Source: Actinomycetota bacterium (lineage in GTDB: Bacteria > Actinomycetota > Humimicrobiia > Hakubellales > JAMDDV01). From it: 64,000 nucleotides of DNA. Location: NCBI GenBank assembly GCA_023488455.1, contig JAMDDV010000045.1:52705-116704 (forward strand), given 5' to 3'. The translations under genes and the position numbers were made by a program. Below, in pieces: positions 41,975 through 50,975 of this stretch. The notes below the pieces were generated by a model that saw only the letters and a program-made list of their open reading frames with translations, was not told where the DNA came from and made no database searches. Within the stretch, counting starts at the first letter, position 1, and each line of letters begins with the position of its first letter.

Positions 41975-43468
41975 ATGAGATGCACACCTATTGGTATAGC
42001 AATGCTTAATGATGAACGTGAGCACGTCTGGAGAGAAAACAATCCCGAGAATATGGCTGTGGTTCGAAAATGGACAGATGTGATAAAAAACAATCTAAAA
42101 AATATAGATGGATCATCGCCAGGAGTAATCGTTAGTTCTGAGATCATAACGTCGGTTCGTACAGCCCAGAAGGTTGGTGAGGAGCTCTCTCGTGCCAATT
42201 GCAAGAGCATAGTAATGTGCTATAACGTCTGGGATTTTCCCTTTTTAGCATGGCCTTTTATTAATTCTTTGGGCAAAGATAAACCGATTTTAAGTCTTTC
42301 AAACAACAATGGTAAATATCCAGGTAATGTTGGGCTTCTTGCAACAGATGGAGCACTAAGACAGGTAGGCATTAGAACCCATAGAATAATAGGAGAACCT
42401 GACAATCCAGTCACACAATCTAATGTCTTCGATTGGGTGAGAGCAGCGCAGGCACTTACCACTATGCAGAATGAAGTCTATGGATTATATGGTGGACATT
42501 CAATGGGCATGGAAACGGGATTTTTCCATCTCGTTCCAACCATAAAGACTTTGGGTACTACCTGCTACCAGATAGACCAGTTATGGCTTGAGAAGAAGAT
42601 GGAAAAAGTAGATGAAAAGGAAGTTCAAAAGGGGCTTAAATGGTTTGAAAGACTTTTAGGTGATCGCATTAAGTATGATGGTAGGATTTTAACTCCTGAT
42701 ACGCTAAAAACCCAAATAAGGCTCTATCTTGCTATAAATGAAGTAAATAAAGAAAACGGTTTTGATTTCTGTGGTCTTAAGGGGCAAAGAGAACTTACCG
42801 AATATATATGCCTTGGTGATGTAGCGGAAATGCTGTTGAATGATCCATATGACTGGAATGGTCCAAAAGAGCCGACTGTCTGTGCAACTGAGGCAGATGC
42901 CTATGCAGCAATTACAATGCAGATGCTCAAATATATATCGGGTGGATTGCCCGTACTCTTTATGGATGTTCGCCTCTATCATCCAGATAAGGATATTTGG
43001 GATTTGTGTAACTCTGGAAATCATGCAAGCTGGTACGCTGCTCAAAGCTTTGATCCGAAGGAGAACTTCAAAAAGATAACTTTCCATCCTGCACTTGAAT
43101 TTTACTTCAAGGTGGGGGGTGCTTCTGTTGAATTCGATGCTGCTCCGGGTCCCATGACGTTTGCCCGCCTTGGTCTCTGGGATGACAAGCCCTATATGGT
43201 TCTGGTGAAGGGAGAGAGCCTTGATCTGCCTGATGAAGAGAGAAAGAGAGTAAACCTACAAACTGACCCCACTTGGCCGCATGTTCATGCAAGACTTGAA
43301 TGTAGCTTTGATGAGTTTATAAATGTTTTCCCAAGCAACCATATACTTGGTGTTTCAGGAGATGTTCTTAGATCACTTGTTTATGTTTGTGAGATAGCAG
43401 GGATAACACCGATTATTTTAGGTGAAGATGGTAAAAAACGCATTAAGGCTGTGTGGGAATATGTCTAG
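41975..43468 (+). CDS. L-fucose/L-arabinose isomerase-like protein, 497 aa
   Basis: Protein of the FucI/AraA superfamily of aldose-ketose isomerases. N-terminal Rossmann-type domains (VIVSSEIITSVRTAQKVGEE; YNVWDFPFLAWPFINS) are followed by the catalytic part. Candidate metal ligands are Glu in CATEADAYAAITMQ near residue 309, Asp in LPVLFMDVRLYHPD near 334, and His in WPHVHARLECSFDEF near 434, matching the E/D/H set of fucose isomerase. It is shorter than E. coli FucI (about 590). It lies between two URO-D genes in the LacI operon. The true substrate, a deoxy or methylated sugar or another polyol, is unknown. Confidence 0.8.
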   Translation: MRCTPIGIAMLNDEREHVWRENNPENMAVVRKWTDVIKNNLKNIDGSSPGVIVSSEIITSVRTAQKVGEELSRANCKSIVMCYNVWDFPFLAWPFINSLGKDKPILSLSNNNGKYPGNVGLLATDGALRQVGIRTHRIIGEPDNPVTQSNVFDWVRAAQALTTMQNEVYGLYGGHSMGMETGFFHLVPTIKTLGTTCYQIDQLWLEKKMEKVDEKEVQKGLKWFERLLGDRIKYDGRILTPDTLKTQIRLYLAINEVNKENGFDFCGLKGQRELTEYICLGDVAEMLLNDPYDWNGPKEPTVCATEADAYAAITMQMLKYISGGLPVLFMDVRLYHPDKDIWDLCNSGNHASWYAAQSFDPKENFKKITFHPALEFYFKVGGASVEFDAAPGPMTFARLGLWDDKPYMVLVKGESLDLPDEERKRVNLQTDPTWPHVHARLECSFDEFINVFPSNHILGVSGDVLRSLVYVCEIAGITPIILGEDGKKRIKAVWEYV

Positions 43469-43478
43469 GAGGATGTGG

Positions 43479-44540
43479 GTGAGGAAACCACGACTAATTC
43501 ACAAAGAGAGAGTGTTAAATACATTTAATTTTCAAAAGCCTGATGCTGTTCCAATTGATTATGCTGCCTTCCAGGAGATAACCGAATCTCTTTGCTCATT
43601 TTTTGAGCTTCAAAATAAAGATGAACTTTTAGATAGATTTGGTGTTGATTTCAGATGGATTGAACTTAAATGGTTAGGTGATAGTTTTAAGAGTGAAGGT
43701 GGTTATTATATTGATCCTTTTGGGATACCCAGAGCGGGCATTGGAGAATTCGGGCATGTAGTTGAAAATCCGTTATCCGATATAAAAACTCAAAAGGACG
43801 TTGAAAATTATAGATGGCCTTCCCCTGATGATTTTGATTATGAAACACTAGCTGATGAGTGTATTAAATATGAAGAATTTGCAATTGTTTCGGGATGCTG
43901 GGGGCATTTGCTTACAATAGCTTTTGATCTTGTTGGCATGGAAAGATTTCTTACCATGATGTATGACAGTTCTAACCTATCCCATTCCATTCTTGAAAAA
44001 GTATGCAACATTTTTCAAGAAATAGCTCAAAGAATGTTTTCTAAAACTAAGGGGCAGATCGATATTTACGTTATTAATGATGATTACGGCTCTCAGCAAG
44101 CACCTTTAATGAGTCTAAATTTATGGAGAACTTTTATAAAACCTAGATTGAAGTGTCTCTATTCTGTTGCAAAGAAAAACGGTTCTTTGATTATGCAACA
44201 TTCATGCGGAAGTATAAGGCTATTTATTCCTGATCTGATTGAAATTGGTGCCGATATTTTAAACCCTATTCAGGTAAATGCTTTTGATATGGATCCGGAA
44301 ACACTATCTAGAGATTTCCAATACAAAATCGGATTTCATGGTTCTATAGATGTGCAATATACGTTGCCTTTTGGGAGTATTGAGGATGTTAAAAAAGAGG
44401 TCATTAAAAGTATAAATATGGCTAAGAGTTATCCAGGTTGGGCGATAGCACCAAACCAAACAATTATGCCCGAGACTCCATTGGAAAATGTGATTGCGAT
44501 GTATGAGACTCTTAATAAGTTCAGGTGGTTTGATGATTAA
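43479..44540 (+). CDS. URO-D/MtaA-family methyltransferase-like protein, about 353 aa
   Basis: URO-D superfamily member with a classical HxC site: SLIMQHSCGSIRLFIPDLIE near residue 245, after YVINDDYGSQQAPLMSLNLW; then ADILNPIQVNAFDMDPE. The third ligand position reads APNQTIMPETP, with no cysteine. Start: AGGAGG (43467-43472) sits six bases before GTG 43479; ATG 43473 directly abuts it, and ATG 43461 overlaps the upstream stop. It closes the regulator-URO-D-isomerase-URO-D block upstream of the ABC importer. It is close in sequence to the gene at 62318-63460. Confidence 0.82.
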   Translation: MRKPRLIHKERVLNTFNFQKPDAVPIDYAAFQEITESLCSFFELQNKDELLDRFGVDFRWIELKWLGDSFKSEGGYYIDPFGIPRAGIGEFGHVVENPLSDIKTQKDVENYRWPSPDDFDYETLADECIKYEEFAIVSGCWGHLLTIAFDLVGMERFLTMMYDSSNLSHSILEKVCNIFQEIAQRMFSKTKGQIDIYVINDDYGSQQAPLMSLNLWRTFIKPRLKCLYSVAKKNGSLIMQHSCGSIRLFIPDLIEIGADILNPIQVNAFDMDPETLSRDFQYKIGFHGSIDVQYTLPFGSIEDVKKEVIKSINMAKSYPGWAIAPNQTIMPETPLENVIAMYETLNKFRWFDD

Positions 44541-44642
44541 TACATTAATGTTTCGAGATGAATTAAGACGTAAGGAGGTGATTAAAGATTAATGACAGGT
44601 TGTGTGTCTATGTTTAAAAAATATACAAGGAGGTGCAATAAC

Positions 44643-46055
44643 ATGTTAAAAGGTATGAAAAGTAAGCTTATTATTTCTACTATTGTAGTTATTGTCGCAC
44701 TAATCTTCGTAATTTCTGGTTGTGCTCCTAAGGTTGCACCAACAACAGAGGAGACAACCGCTGTCGAAGAGACAAAGGTAGAAGAAACAACACCAACCAC
44801 AGAAGCTCCAAAAGAAAAGGTTACAGTAAAGATGTTGTTTCTGGCTGGTGGTCTAAATAAGCTTGCACCAGAAATTGAAAAGAAGTTTTATGAGTTGTGG
44901 CCTGACACTAATATCAAAATCGAATCTGAATTTGCTGATTATCCAACTTTGCATGACAAGATTGCGATAACTGAAGCTGGAGGCGCTGGTGCATACGACA
45001 TCTACTGGGTAATAACGGACTGGATGCCAGAACTCATCGATGCTGGATTCCTAGAACCATTGAATAGCTATCTGGAATCAGATCCTATAGATGGCTGGCC
45101 AGATACCTATCCTGCAGGTGTCTTGGAGTTACAAACTGTTGATAATATCATCTACGGTCTTCCGGGGCATAATGGTCCTTATATGTTGTTCTACAGGACG
45201 GACCTTTTCTCGGATGAAACAGAAAAGGCTAACTTTAAGGCAAAATATGGGTACGAACTAGCGCCACCAGAAACATGGGAACAATTTAAACAGATAGCTG
45301 ACTTCTTTACGAGGCCTAACCAGAACCTATATGGCACATCTTTTGCAGGAAACGATGCACAAGCTACACCCTACGACATAGTACAAGTAGCGCACAATTT
45401 TGGAGCTAAATATTGGGATGATGCTGGATATCCAACATTTAACTCTGAGACATGGGTAAAAGCTCTTGAATTTCTGGGGACGATGTACAAGGAGAACAGT
45501 CCTAAAGGAGCTGAGGCCTTGGATATGATGGGAAGAGCAGACAGGTTCAAAGAAGGAATAATCACAATGTATGCAGACTGGACAGGCTTCGCCGGATATT
45601 TTGAACTAGCAGAAGGATCAAATGTTGTTGGAAAAGTTGGCTATTCTCTGATGCCTAAAGGTGGTGATCAAGGTAATCGTGATAGCCTCAATATTTATTG
45701 GTGCTATTCACTGTCAGCATCCTCCAAACACAAGAGCGAAGCTTGGCAAGTTCTAAAAGTACTTACGTTGCCAGAAATTGACCAACTTTGGACTCTGGGT
45801 GGAATGGGTGGAATAGGAGTAAGAAAGTCGACTGTCGAGAGCCAGGAAGTGCTTAAGCAATTCCCATTCTATAAAACAATGGGTGAAATTCTGGATGGGA
45901 ATGCCTTTGGGTCACCGTTTAATCCAGTAACAGCTAAGATCTATGATGAGCTCAAAAAGGCTGTACAGAATTATCTTGCTGGCCAAGGAAATGCTCAGGA
46001 GGTTTTGGACAAGGCAAATGATGAAATAGCCAAGGCTATTATGGAAATGAAGTAG
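44643..46055 (+). CDS. Carbohydrate ABC transporter substrate-binding lipoprotein
   Basis: 470-residue extracytoplasmic binding protein. A basic start and hydrophobic helix end in FVISGC (lipobox, Cys near residue 27), followed by a Thr/Glu-rich linker to about residue 58. The mature part is a cluster-B sugar-binding protein (EKFYELWPDTNIKIESEF; GAGAYDIYWVITDWMPELID; TMYADWTGFAGYFELAEGS). ATG 44643 has AAGGAGGTG at good spacing; an upstream frame from 44592 would disrupt the signal peptide. It delivers a sugar, probably an oligosaccharide, to the two permeases downstream. Confidence 0.93.
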   Translation: MLKGMKSKLIISTIVVIVALIFVISGCAPKVAPTTEETTAVEETKVEETTPTTEAPKEKVTVKMLFLAGGLNKLAPEIEKKFYELWPDTNIKIESEFADYPTLHDKIAITEAGGAGAYDIYWVITDWMPELIDAGFLEPLNSYLESDPIDGWPDTYPAGVLELQTVDNIIYGLPGHNGPYMLFYRTDLFSDETEKANFKAKYGYELAPPETWEQFKQIADFFTRPNQNLYGTSFAGNDAQATPYDIVQVAHNFGAKYWDDAGYPTFNSETWVKALEFLGTMYKENSPKGAEALDMMGRADRFKEGIITMYADWTGFAGYFELAEGSNVVGKVGYSLMPKGGDQGNRDSLNIYWCYSLSASSKHKSEAWQVLKVLTLPEIDQLWTLGGMGGIGVRKSTVESQEVLKQFPFYKTMGEILDGNAFGSPFNPVTAKIYDELKKAVQNYLAGQGNAQEVLDKANDEIAKAIMEMK

Positions 46056-46076
46056 GTAGAATCTACAAATGGTAGT

Positions 46077-46108
46077 GATATCGGGGAGACGCAAGTCTTC
46101 CCGATATC
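46077..46108 (+). other. Stem-loop between binding-protein and permease genes
   Basis: GATATCGGGGAGAC (46077-46090), loop GCAA, GTCTTCCCGATATC (46095-46108): a 14-bp stem with one G-U pair and a GNRA tetraloop. It lies 21 bases after the binding-protein stop and 32 bases before the likely permease start. No T-run follows, so it is more likely an mRNA stabiliser or processing site that raises binding-protein output than a terminator. Confidence 0.8.
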
Positions 46109-46140
46109 CAAAACTTAAAGAAGAAGGTTATTGTAGAGTT

Positions 46141-47010
46141 TTGAAAAAAAGAAATCTATTAACAAGGTTGCTTTTTGTGACTCCAGCATTTTTGCTAGTT
46201 TTAGGCTTTACAGCTTATCCGCTAGTGTTTGCATTCATAAACTCTTTTAGGCGATATAAGCTAACGCAACTTAGAAAAGTGAAGTTCATTGGTCTTGCGA
46301 ATTACGTAAGTGCGCTTACAAATTCAGAGTTTTTGGAAAGCTTAGTGAGGACGATTAGCCTTACATTAATACTTGTCGTTATCGAACTAATCTTAGGGTT
46401 CATAATAGCCACGATTCTCTCAAGCAGTTTTAAAGGGCACGGTTTAATTAGAAGCATTCTGGTCTTACCTTTAGCTGCAACACCAGTTATCGTTGGTCTT
46501 ACTTGGAAATTAATATTTGATGTTCAGATTGGAGTAATTAACTATATTTTGTCATTAATGGGGATAAATGGTCCAATATGGTTAGCGGATCCTAAATGGT
46601 CTTTGATCGGTGTAATAATTATGGATGTCTGGCAGTGGACTCCTTTTATGGCAATAATTTTGTTAGCTGGAATCCTGGGGCAGCCAAGGGACATTTATGA
46701 AGCTGCTCTTGTTGATGGTGCCAGCTCTTTACAGATAATAAGAAGAATAACTATTCCACTTCTTAGCAGGGTAATGGGTGTAGCGGTTCTGATTAGAGCT
46801 ACTGATGCATTCCGACTTTTTGATCAAGTCTGGATGTTAACAAAGGGTGGTCCTGGTACTGCGACCGAAACTCTTACAGTTCACATTTATAAGACAGGTT
46901 TTTCGTTTTTCGATATGGGAAAGGCAGGTGCTATGTCGATGGTGATGTTAGTTTTGATGATGGCCTTAGTAATACCATTGGTTAGAAGATTGAGGATTCT
47001 GGAGGATTGA
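46141..47010 (+). CDS. Carbohydrate ABC transporter permease (UgpA/MalF-type)
   Basis: About 289-residue permease with six predicted helices, the first being LLFVTPAFLLVLGFTAYPLV. The EAA loop contacting the ATPase reads DIYEAALVDGASSLQIIRRI (about residues 182-201). I take TTG 46141 (KKRNLLTRLLF). The open frame begins at 46069 but would run through a stem-loop at 46077-46108 and add a non-family N-terminus. No ATPase gene is in the cluster, so a shared MsmK-type ATPase must be encoded elsewhere. Confidence 0.92.
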   Translation: MKKRNLLTRLLFVTPAFLLVLGFTAYPLVFAFINSFRRYKLTQLRKVKFIGLANYVSALTNSEFLESLVRTISLTLILVVIELILGFIIATILSSSFKGHGLIRSILVLPLAATPVIVGLTWKLIFDVQIGVINYILSLMGINGPIWLADPKWSLIGVIIMDVWQWTPFMAIILLAGILGQPRDIYEAALVDGASSLQIIRRITIPLLSRVMGVAVLIRATDAFRLFDQVWMLTKGGPGTATETLTVHIYKTGFSFFDMGKAGAMSMVMLVLMMALVIPLVRRLRILED

Positions 47011-47012
47011 TA

Positions 47013-47837
47013 GTGGTAGTAAGGCACAGATTAATAATTGTACTTATCGGTATTATATTGGCAATTTTGCTTGTAATGGAGTTCTTCCCTATATATTGGA
47101 TAATAACCAACTCTTTTAAGGGATACAAGGACATAGCTTTTTATCCGCCAAAGTTTATATTTTCACCCACGTTCGATAATTATAAAGTTGCATTGTTTGA
47201 TAGAGGTTTTTTTAAGAACATAGTAAATTCACTGATTGTTTCTATAATAAGTGTGGTTGTCGCTGTACTTTTTGGATCCATGGCTGCATACGGTATAATT
47301 CGATTAAAAGTAGGTGGACACGGATTTTTATTATTTATTATTTCATCAAGGATGCTGCCTATTATTGTTTTAGTTCTGCCTCTCTATATCATTTTTAAAA
47401 ATCTGCGCCTCATAGATACATATTATTCGTTAATTATTGTGTATACAACTTTCCTGCTGAGTTTCATCATATGGCAAATGACTAGTTTTTTAAAAGAAGT
47501 TCCGGTCGAAATGGAAGAGGCAGCTATAGTTGATGGCTGCAACCTATGGCAAGTCTTCTTTAGGATAGTCCTTCCCATTAGCAAACCGGGACTTACTGCT
47601 GTTGCTATTTTTAGCTTTCTAGGAGCATGGAATGAGTATCTTTTCGCATCAATATTGTGTGGATCGAAGATTACCACTGCTCCTGTAGCGGCTTCGTTGT
47701 TTATCGTTGAAAGATATATACCCTGGGGTCCGCTTGCATCTGCGTCAACTCTAACGCTATTACCGGCGTTCGCATTCATATTAATTGTACAAAAACAAAT
47801 GGTTCAGGGGCTTACCATGGGCGCTCTCAAGGGATAA
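47013..47837 (+). CDS. Carbohydrate ABC transporter permease (UgpE/MalG-type)
   Basis: About 274-residue second permease. Helices include LIIVLIGIILAILLVMEFFP at the start and SLIVSIISVVVAVLFGSMAA. The EAA loop is VPVEMEEAAIVDGCNLWQVF near residue 165. GTG 47013 has GGAGG seven bases upstream; TTG 47007 overlaps the previous stop (TTGA) but is too close to that site. It pairs with the permease upstream as a heterodimer in the sugar importer. Confidence 0.92.
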   Translation: MVVRHRLIIVLIGIILAILLVMEFFPIYWIITNSFKGYKDIAFYPPKFIFSPTFDNYKVALFDRGFFKNIVNSLIVSIISVVVAVLFGSMAAYGIIRLKVGGHGFLLFIISSRMLPIIVLVLPLYIIFKNLRLIDTYYSLIIVYTTFLLSFIIWQMTSFLKEVPVEMEEAAIVDGCNLWQVFFRIVLPISKPGLTAVAIFSFLGAWNEYLFASILCGSKITTAPVAASLFIVERYIPWGPLASASTLTLLPAFAFILIVQKQMVQGLTMGALKG

Positions 47838-47848
47838 GTGAGTAAAGG

Positions 47849-50800
47849 ATGAAAAAAATTCAGAATGAACTTAAAAGATTGTTATGTATGCCACAGTCTT
47901 TTAGTGCTAAGTCTTTTATATTTTGGGGGTTAAATGGAGATCTGAATAATGATTACTTAGATTTACAGCTAAAAGATTTTAAAGAACGCATGGTTTTTAA
48001 TGTAATTATCATGCCGTTCATGGGTATTGAACAGGAGTATTTATCCGACGAATATTTCGAAAAAATAATTTTTATATGCAAAAAAGCAAAGGAATTAGGT
48101 CTTTTCATTTGGTTTTGGGATGATTATAACTGGCCAAGTGGTGTGGCAGGTGGAAAACTTCTAAGAGAAGCGCCTGAATTCAATAACAGATTTCTGTACT
48201 ATTACAAGATTGAAATTAGCTCACAGAAAGAAAAACCATGCTCTTTTAAATTCTTAGATGGCGAAGTGCTTTTTTGTCGTCTCTTCAATAAAAAAGGCGA
48301 TCTTGTAATGGATTTAAAAAACTTGATAGGCAATAGTAATGTTCTAAGCTTTATTCCTCCTGCTGGAGATTTTTACCTAGTGTGTTTCCTGGAAAAATTT
48401 AGCCAAACTATAATGGATAATGTTAGCGGTTCCAGATGGAGTAGGTATGAAAAAGGTTATATAGATATTTTAAACAAAAAAGCTGTTAATAAGTTTATTG
48501 AAATTAATTATGAACCCTATAAGAAATACTTAAAGGAATTTTTTAAGACAACCATAAAGGGTTTCTTTACAGATGAACCAGCGATGATATGCGACTTGGA
48601 ACTATGGAATAAGATGTACGAGTTTTCAAGGCTTGATGCAAAAGAAGAAACGTTTGGTAGAATGGATAGAGACCTCCCCGTTTTCCCGTGGACAAATGGC
48701 TTTTTTGAAAAATTTTTCGATGAATACCATTATGACCTTTTAAACAATCTTGGAAAACTTGTACTGCCGTTTTCAGGTTTTGAAAAGGTAAGAGTAGATT
48801 TTTGGAATTTGATTTCTAACCTCTACAAGGATAATTATTTTAAGCAAGTTCAAAATTGGTGCTATGAAAATGGATTGATGTTTATAGGACATTTGTATGA
48901 AGAAGAACCACTTGAAAGGCAGGTAAAATATGAAGCCGACTTTTATAAATCACAGGAACATCTTGATTTTGTTGGGATCGACCATATTTGGACTTCATTT
49001 GGGTTTGAAAAAGGAGAATTCCTAAAAGATAAATTAGCTTCTAGTCTAGGGCACTATAACGGCAAGGATATTATATGCGAAACATTTTCTGGATATTACT
49101 ACTCACTTAATTTTTCAAGTGGCAGGAACATTCTGGAGTGGTTGATTTCAATGGGCGTTAATTTGATAGCACCGATGCCAGCTATATATACTCTCCAAGG
49201 CTTTAGGAAGAGAGGGAACTTACCGGCTTTTAGCAGACAGGTTCCATGGTGGGTATTTTATTATGAGTTTAACAAATATATTTGTACACTATCATCTTTT
49301 TTGGATTTGGGAGTGCATAAAGCTGAGTATGCAGTACTTTTTCCATCGAGCTCAATGTTTGCTGCAGTTGATTTCGAAAACTCGACCAATATATGGAAAA
49401 AGTTCAAGGATGCATTTGAGTATTCATGTCTCAGCTTGATTAATAATAGCTATGATTTTGATTTCTTTTTCGAAGATTATATTGAAAATATTAGAATTGA
49501 GAACAAGAAGCTAAGAGTTAGTCACGAAACCTTTGATGCAGTCATAGTGCCAGTATTTTGCTTTGCTAATAATGCGGTTTTCAATTTTATTGAAAGAATT
49601 ATTTCTGAAAGCATACCCTGTATTTTATTAGTTGATAATGTTTTTGAAAGCAAATATGTAGGCGCCAAAGGATGCTTAACAATTAACTTCGAACATCTAA
49701 GCAAATCCGATTTTCAATTTAACTTTGATCAGGTTATTAGCGGATTGGATACAAATAAAACTGTAGACCTTAAAGTGATCAACTTATGTACAGGATTTGA
49801 GCCTCCGATCTTTCCAAAGATAAGTCATGTAGTTAGAGAAGTCGATGGAAGTTTGATCTGTTTTTATAAAAATCTAACAAAACAGAAGCTATTAACTTCT
49901 ATGTTACCAGCAAAGTTCAAAAAAACCTATATACTCGATTTAATTACAAAGGAATTGTTAGAAGTTAAACCCTCTTATGATAATAGTTTTGAAATTGGTT
50001 TTGAGCCTTATGAATCAAAACTTTTAGTCTTTAGCTCCAATGAATTGTTTGGAGCAAAATATTATGAAAAGAAACAGAATCCTATCATCAGTTGGGATGA
50101 AAGGGTTGAATTTTTATTACAGACTTCCAAACCCAATGCTTATAAACTTAAGAATTTTGAACTACTAATAGATAGAAGATTTGTGCCTCTTTGGGATAGT
50201 AAAATTCCTCAAAATTTTAAAGCTAATAAAGAATACAGAATAAAATCGAATTTCAACCTTTTATGTCATATCTCAAAGTTAAGGATTGTTTTTGAGAAAG
50301 CCTATTTTAAAGACTTTGTCCTAAACGGGGAATACATTAATTCTGAAATGGAAAGATTTGAATATTTTGATATTTCACAGGCTTCTTTAGATATTTCAGA
50401 ATATATAAGATTTGGTTTAAATACAATCGAATTTACTTATGAAGTTCCAGATTATGAAAAGAATATTAGGAATAACTCATGGCTAGAACACTGTCTTTAT
50501 GCTGATCCTTTGATTGAAAATATTTTTATTATTGGAGATATTCTATGTTTAAAAAATGGAATAATAGATGGTACAAACACTATATTTTTAGGAGATCTTT
50601 GTAAACAAGGTTTTGAATACTATTCGGGTATGGCAACTTTTTCGAAATATTTTTTACTAAGCGATGATAAGGTGAAGCGGATAAAAAACATTGAAGTAGA
50701 AACTCTCTGTAATGATGCATTTTCTATTTCTATAAATAGTTATCCGGAAAAAATTTCAATTTTTTCTCCTACCATTTTCAAAATTAATGGCGAGCTTACT

Positions 50801-50899
50801 CCCGGAAGCAACATCTTAAATTTGAAAATCGCTAATACACTTGCAAATGTTATAGAAGACCCTAAACCATGGGGCATCAAGACTATTAAATTCTTTTAA
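47849..50899 (+). CDS. Very large glycoside-hydrolase-like protein (GH106-type pattern), 1016 aa
   Basis: No signal peptide, so probably cytosolic and acting on imported oligosaccharides. The N-terminal barrel shows IIMPFMGIEQEYLSDEYFEK near residue 50, LFIWFWDDYNWPSGVAGGKL near 88, and the likely acidic site GFFTDEPAMICDLE near 235, followed by HLYEEEPLERQ near 350. WPSG-AGG and F-x-DEP resemble alpha-L-rhamnosidase-type (GH106-like) enzymes, but I cannot assign a family securely. The last 200 residues look like beta-sandwich modules. It begins 11 bases after the permease, in the same operon. DNA here is visibly AT-rich. Confidence 0.55.
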   Translation: MKKIQNELKRLLCMPQSFSAKSFIFWGLNGDLNNDYLDLQLKDFKERMVFNVIIMPFMGIEQEYLSDEYFEKIIFICKKAKELGLFIWFWDDYNWPSGVAGGKLLREAPEFNNRFLYYYKIEISSQKEKPCSFKFLDGEVLFCRLFNKKGDLVMDLKNLIGNSNVLSFIPPAGDFYLVCFLEKFSQTIMDNVSGSRWSRYEKGYIDILNKKAVNKFIEINYEPYKKYLKEFFKTTIKGFFTDEPAMICDLELWNKMYEFSRLDAKEETFGRMDRDLPVFPWTNGFFEKFFDEYHYDLLNNLGKLVLPFSGFEKVRVDFWNLISNLYKDNYFKQVQNWCYENGLMFIGHLYEEEPLERQVKYEADFYKSQEHLDFVGIDHIWTSFGFEKGEFLKDKLASSLGHYNGKDIICETFSGYYYSLNFSSGRNILEWLISMGVNLIAPMPAIYTLQGFRKRGNLPAFSRQVPWWVFYYEFNKYICTLSSFLDLGVHKAEYAVLFPSSSMFAAVDFENSTNIWKKFKDAFEYSCLSLINNSYDFDFFFEDYIENIRIENKKLRVSHETFDAVIVPVFCFANNAVFNFIERIISESIPCILLVDNVFESKYVGAKGCLTINFEHLSKSDFQFNFDQVISGLDTNKTVDLKVINLCTGFEPPIFPKISHVVREVDGSLICFYKNLTKQKLLTSMLPAKFKKTYILDLITKELLEVKPSYDNSFEIGFEPYESKLLVFSSNELFGAKYYEKKQNPIISWDERVEFLLQTSKPNAYKLKNFELLIDRRFVPLWDSKIPQNFKANKEYRIKSNFNLLCHISKLRIVFEKAYFKDFVLNGEYINSEMERFEYFDISQASLDISEYIRFGLNTIEFTYEVPDYEKNIRNNSWLEHCLYADPLIENIFIIGDILCLKNGIIDGTNTIFLGDLCKQGFEYYSGMATFSKYFLLSDDKVKRIKNIEVETLCNDAFSISINSYPEKISIFSPTIFKINGELTPGSNILNLKIANTLANVIEDPKPWGIKTIKFF

Positions 50900-50975
50900 T
50901 TTTATTTTAGTTATACATGCTGCTGATGAAAGTCCCATTTTTTGAAACAAAACTAAATCAGGAGAATAGATAATT

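Noticed and set aside
46069..46140. Upstream extension of the first permease gene from GTG/ATG near 46069
   Set aside because: It runs through a strong stem-loop and adds a non-family, non-membrane N-terminus; TTG 46141 is preferred.
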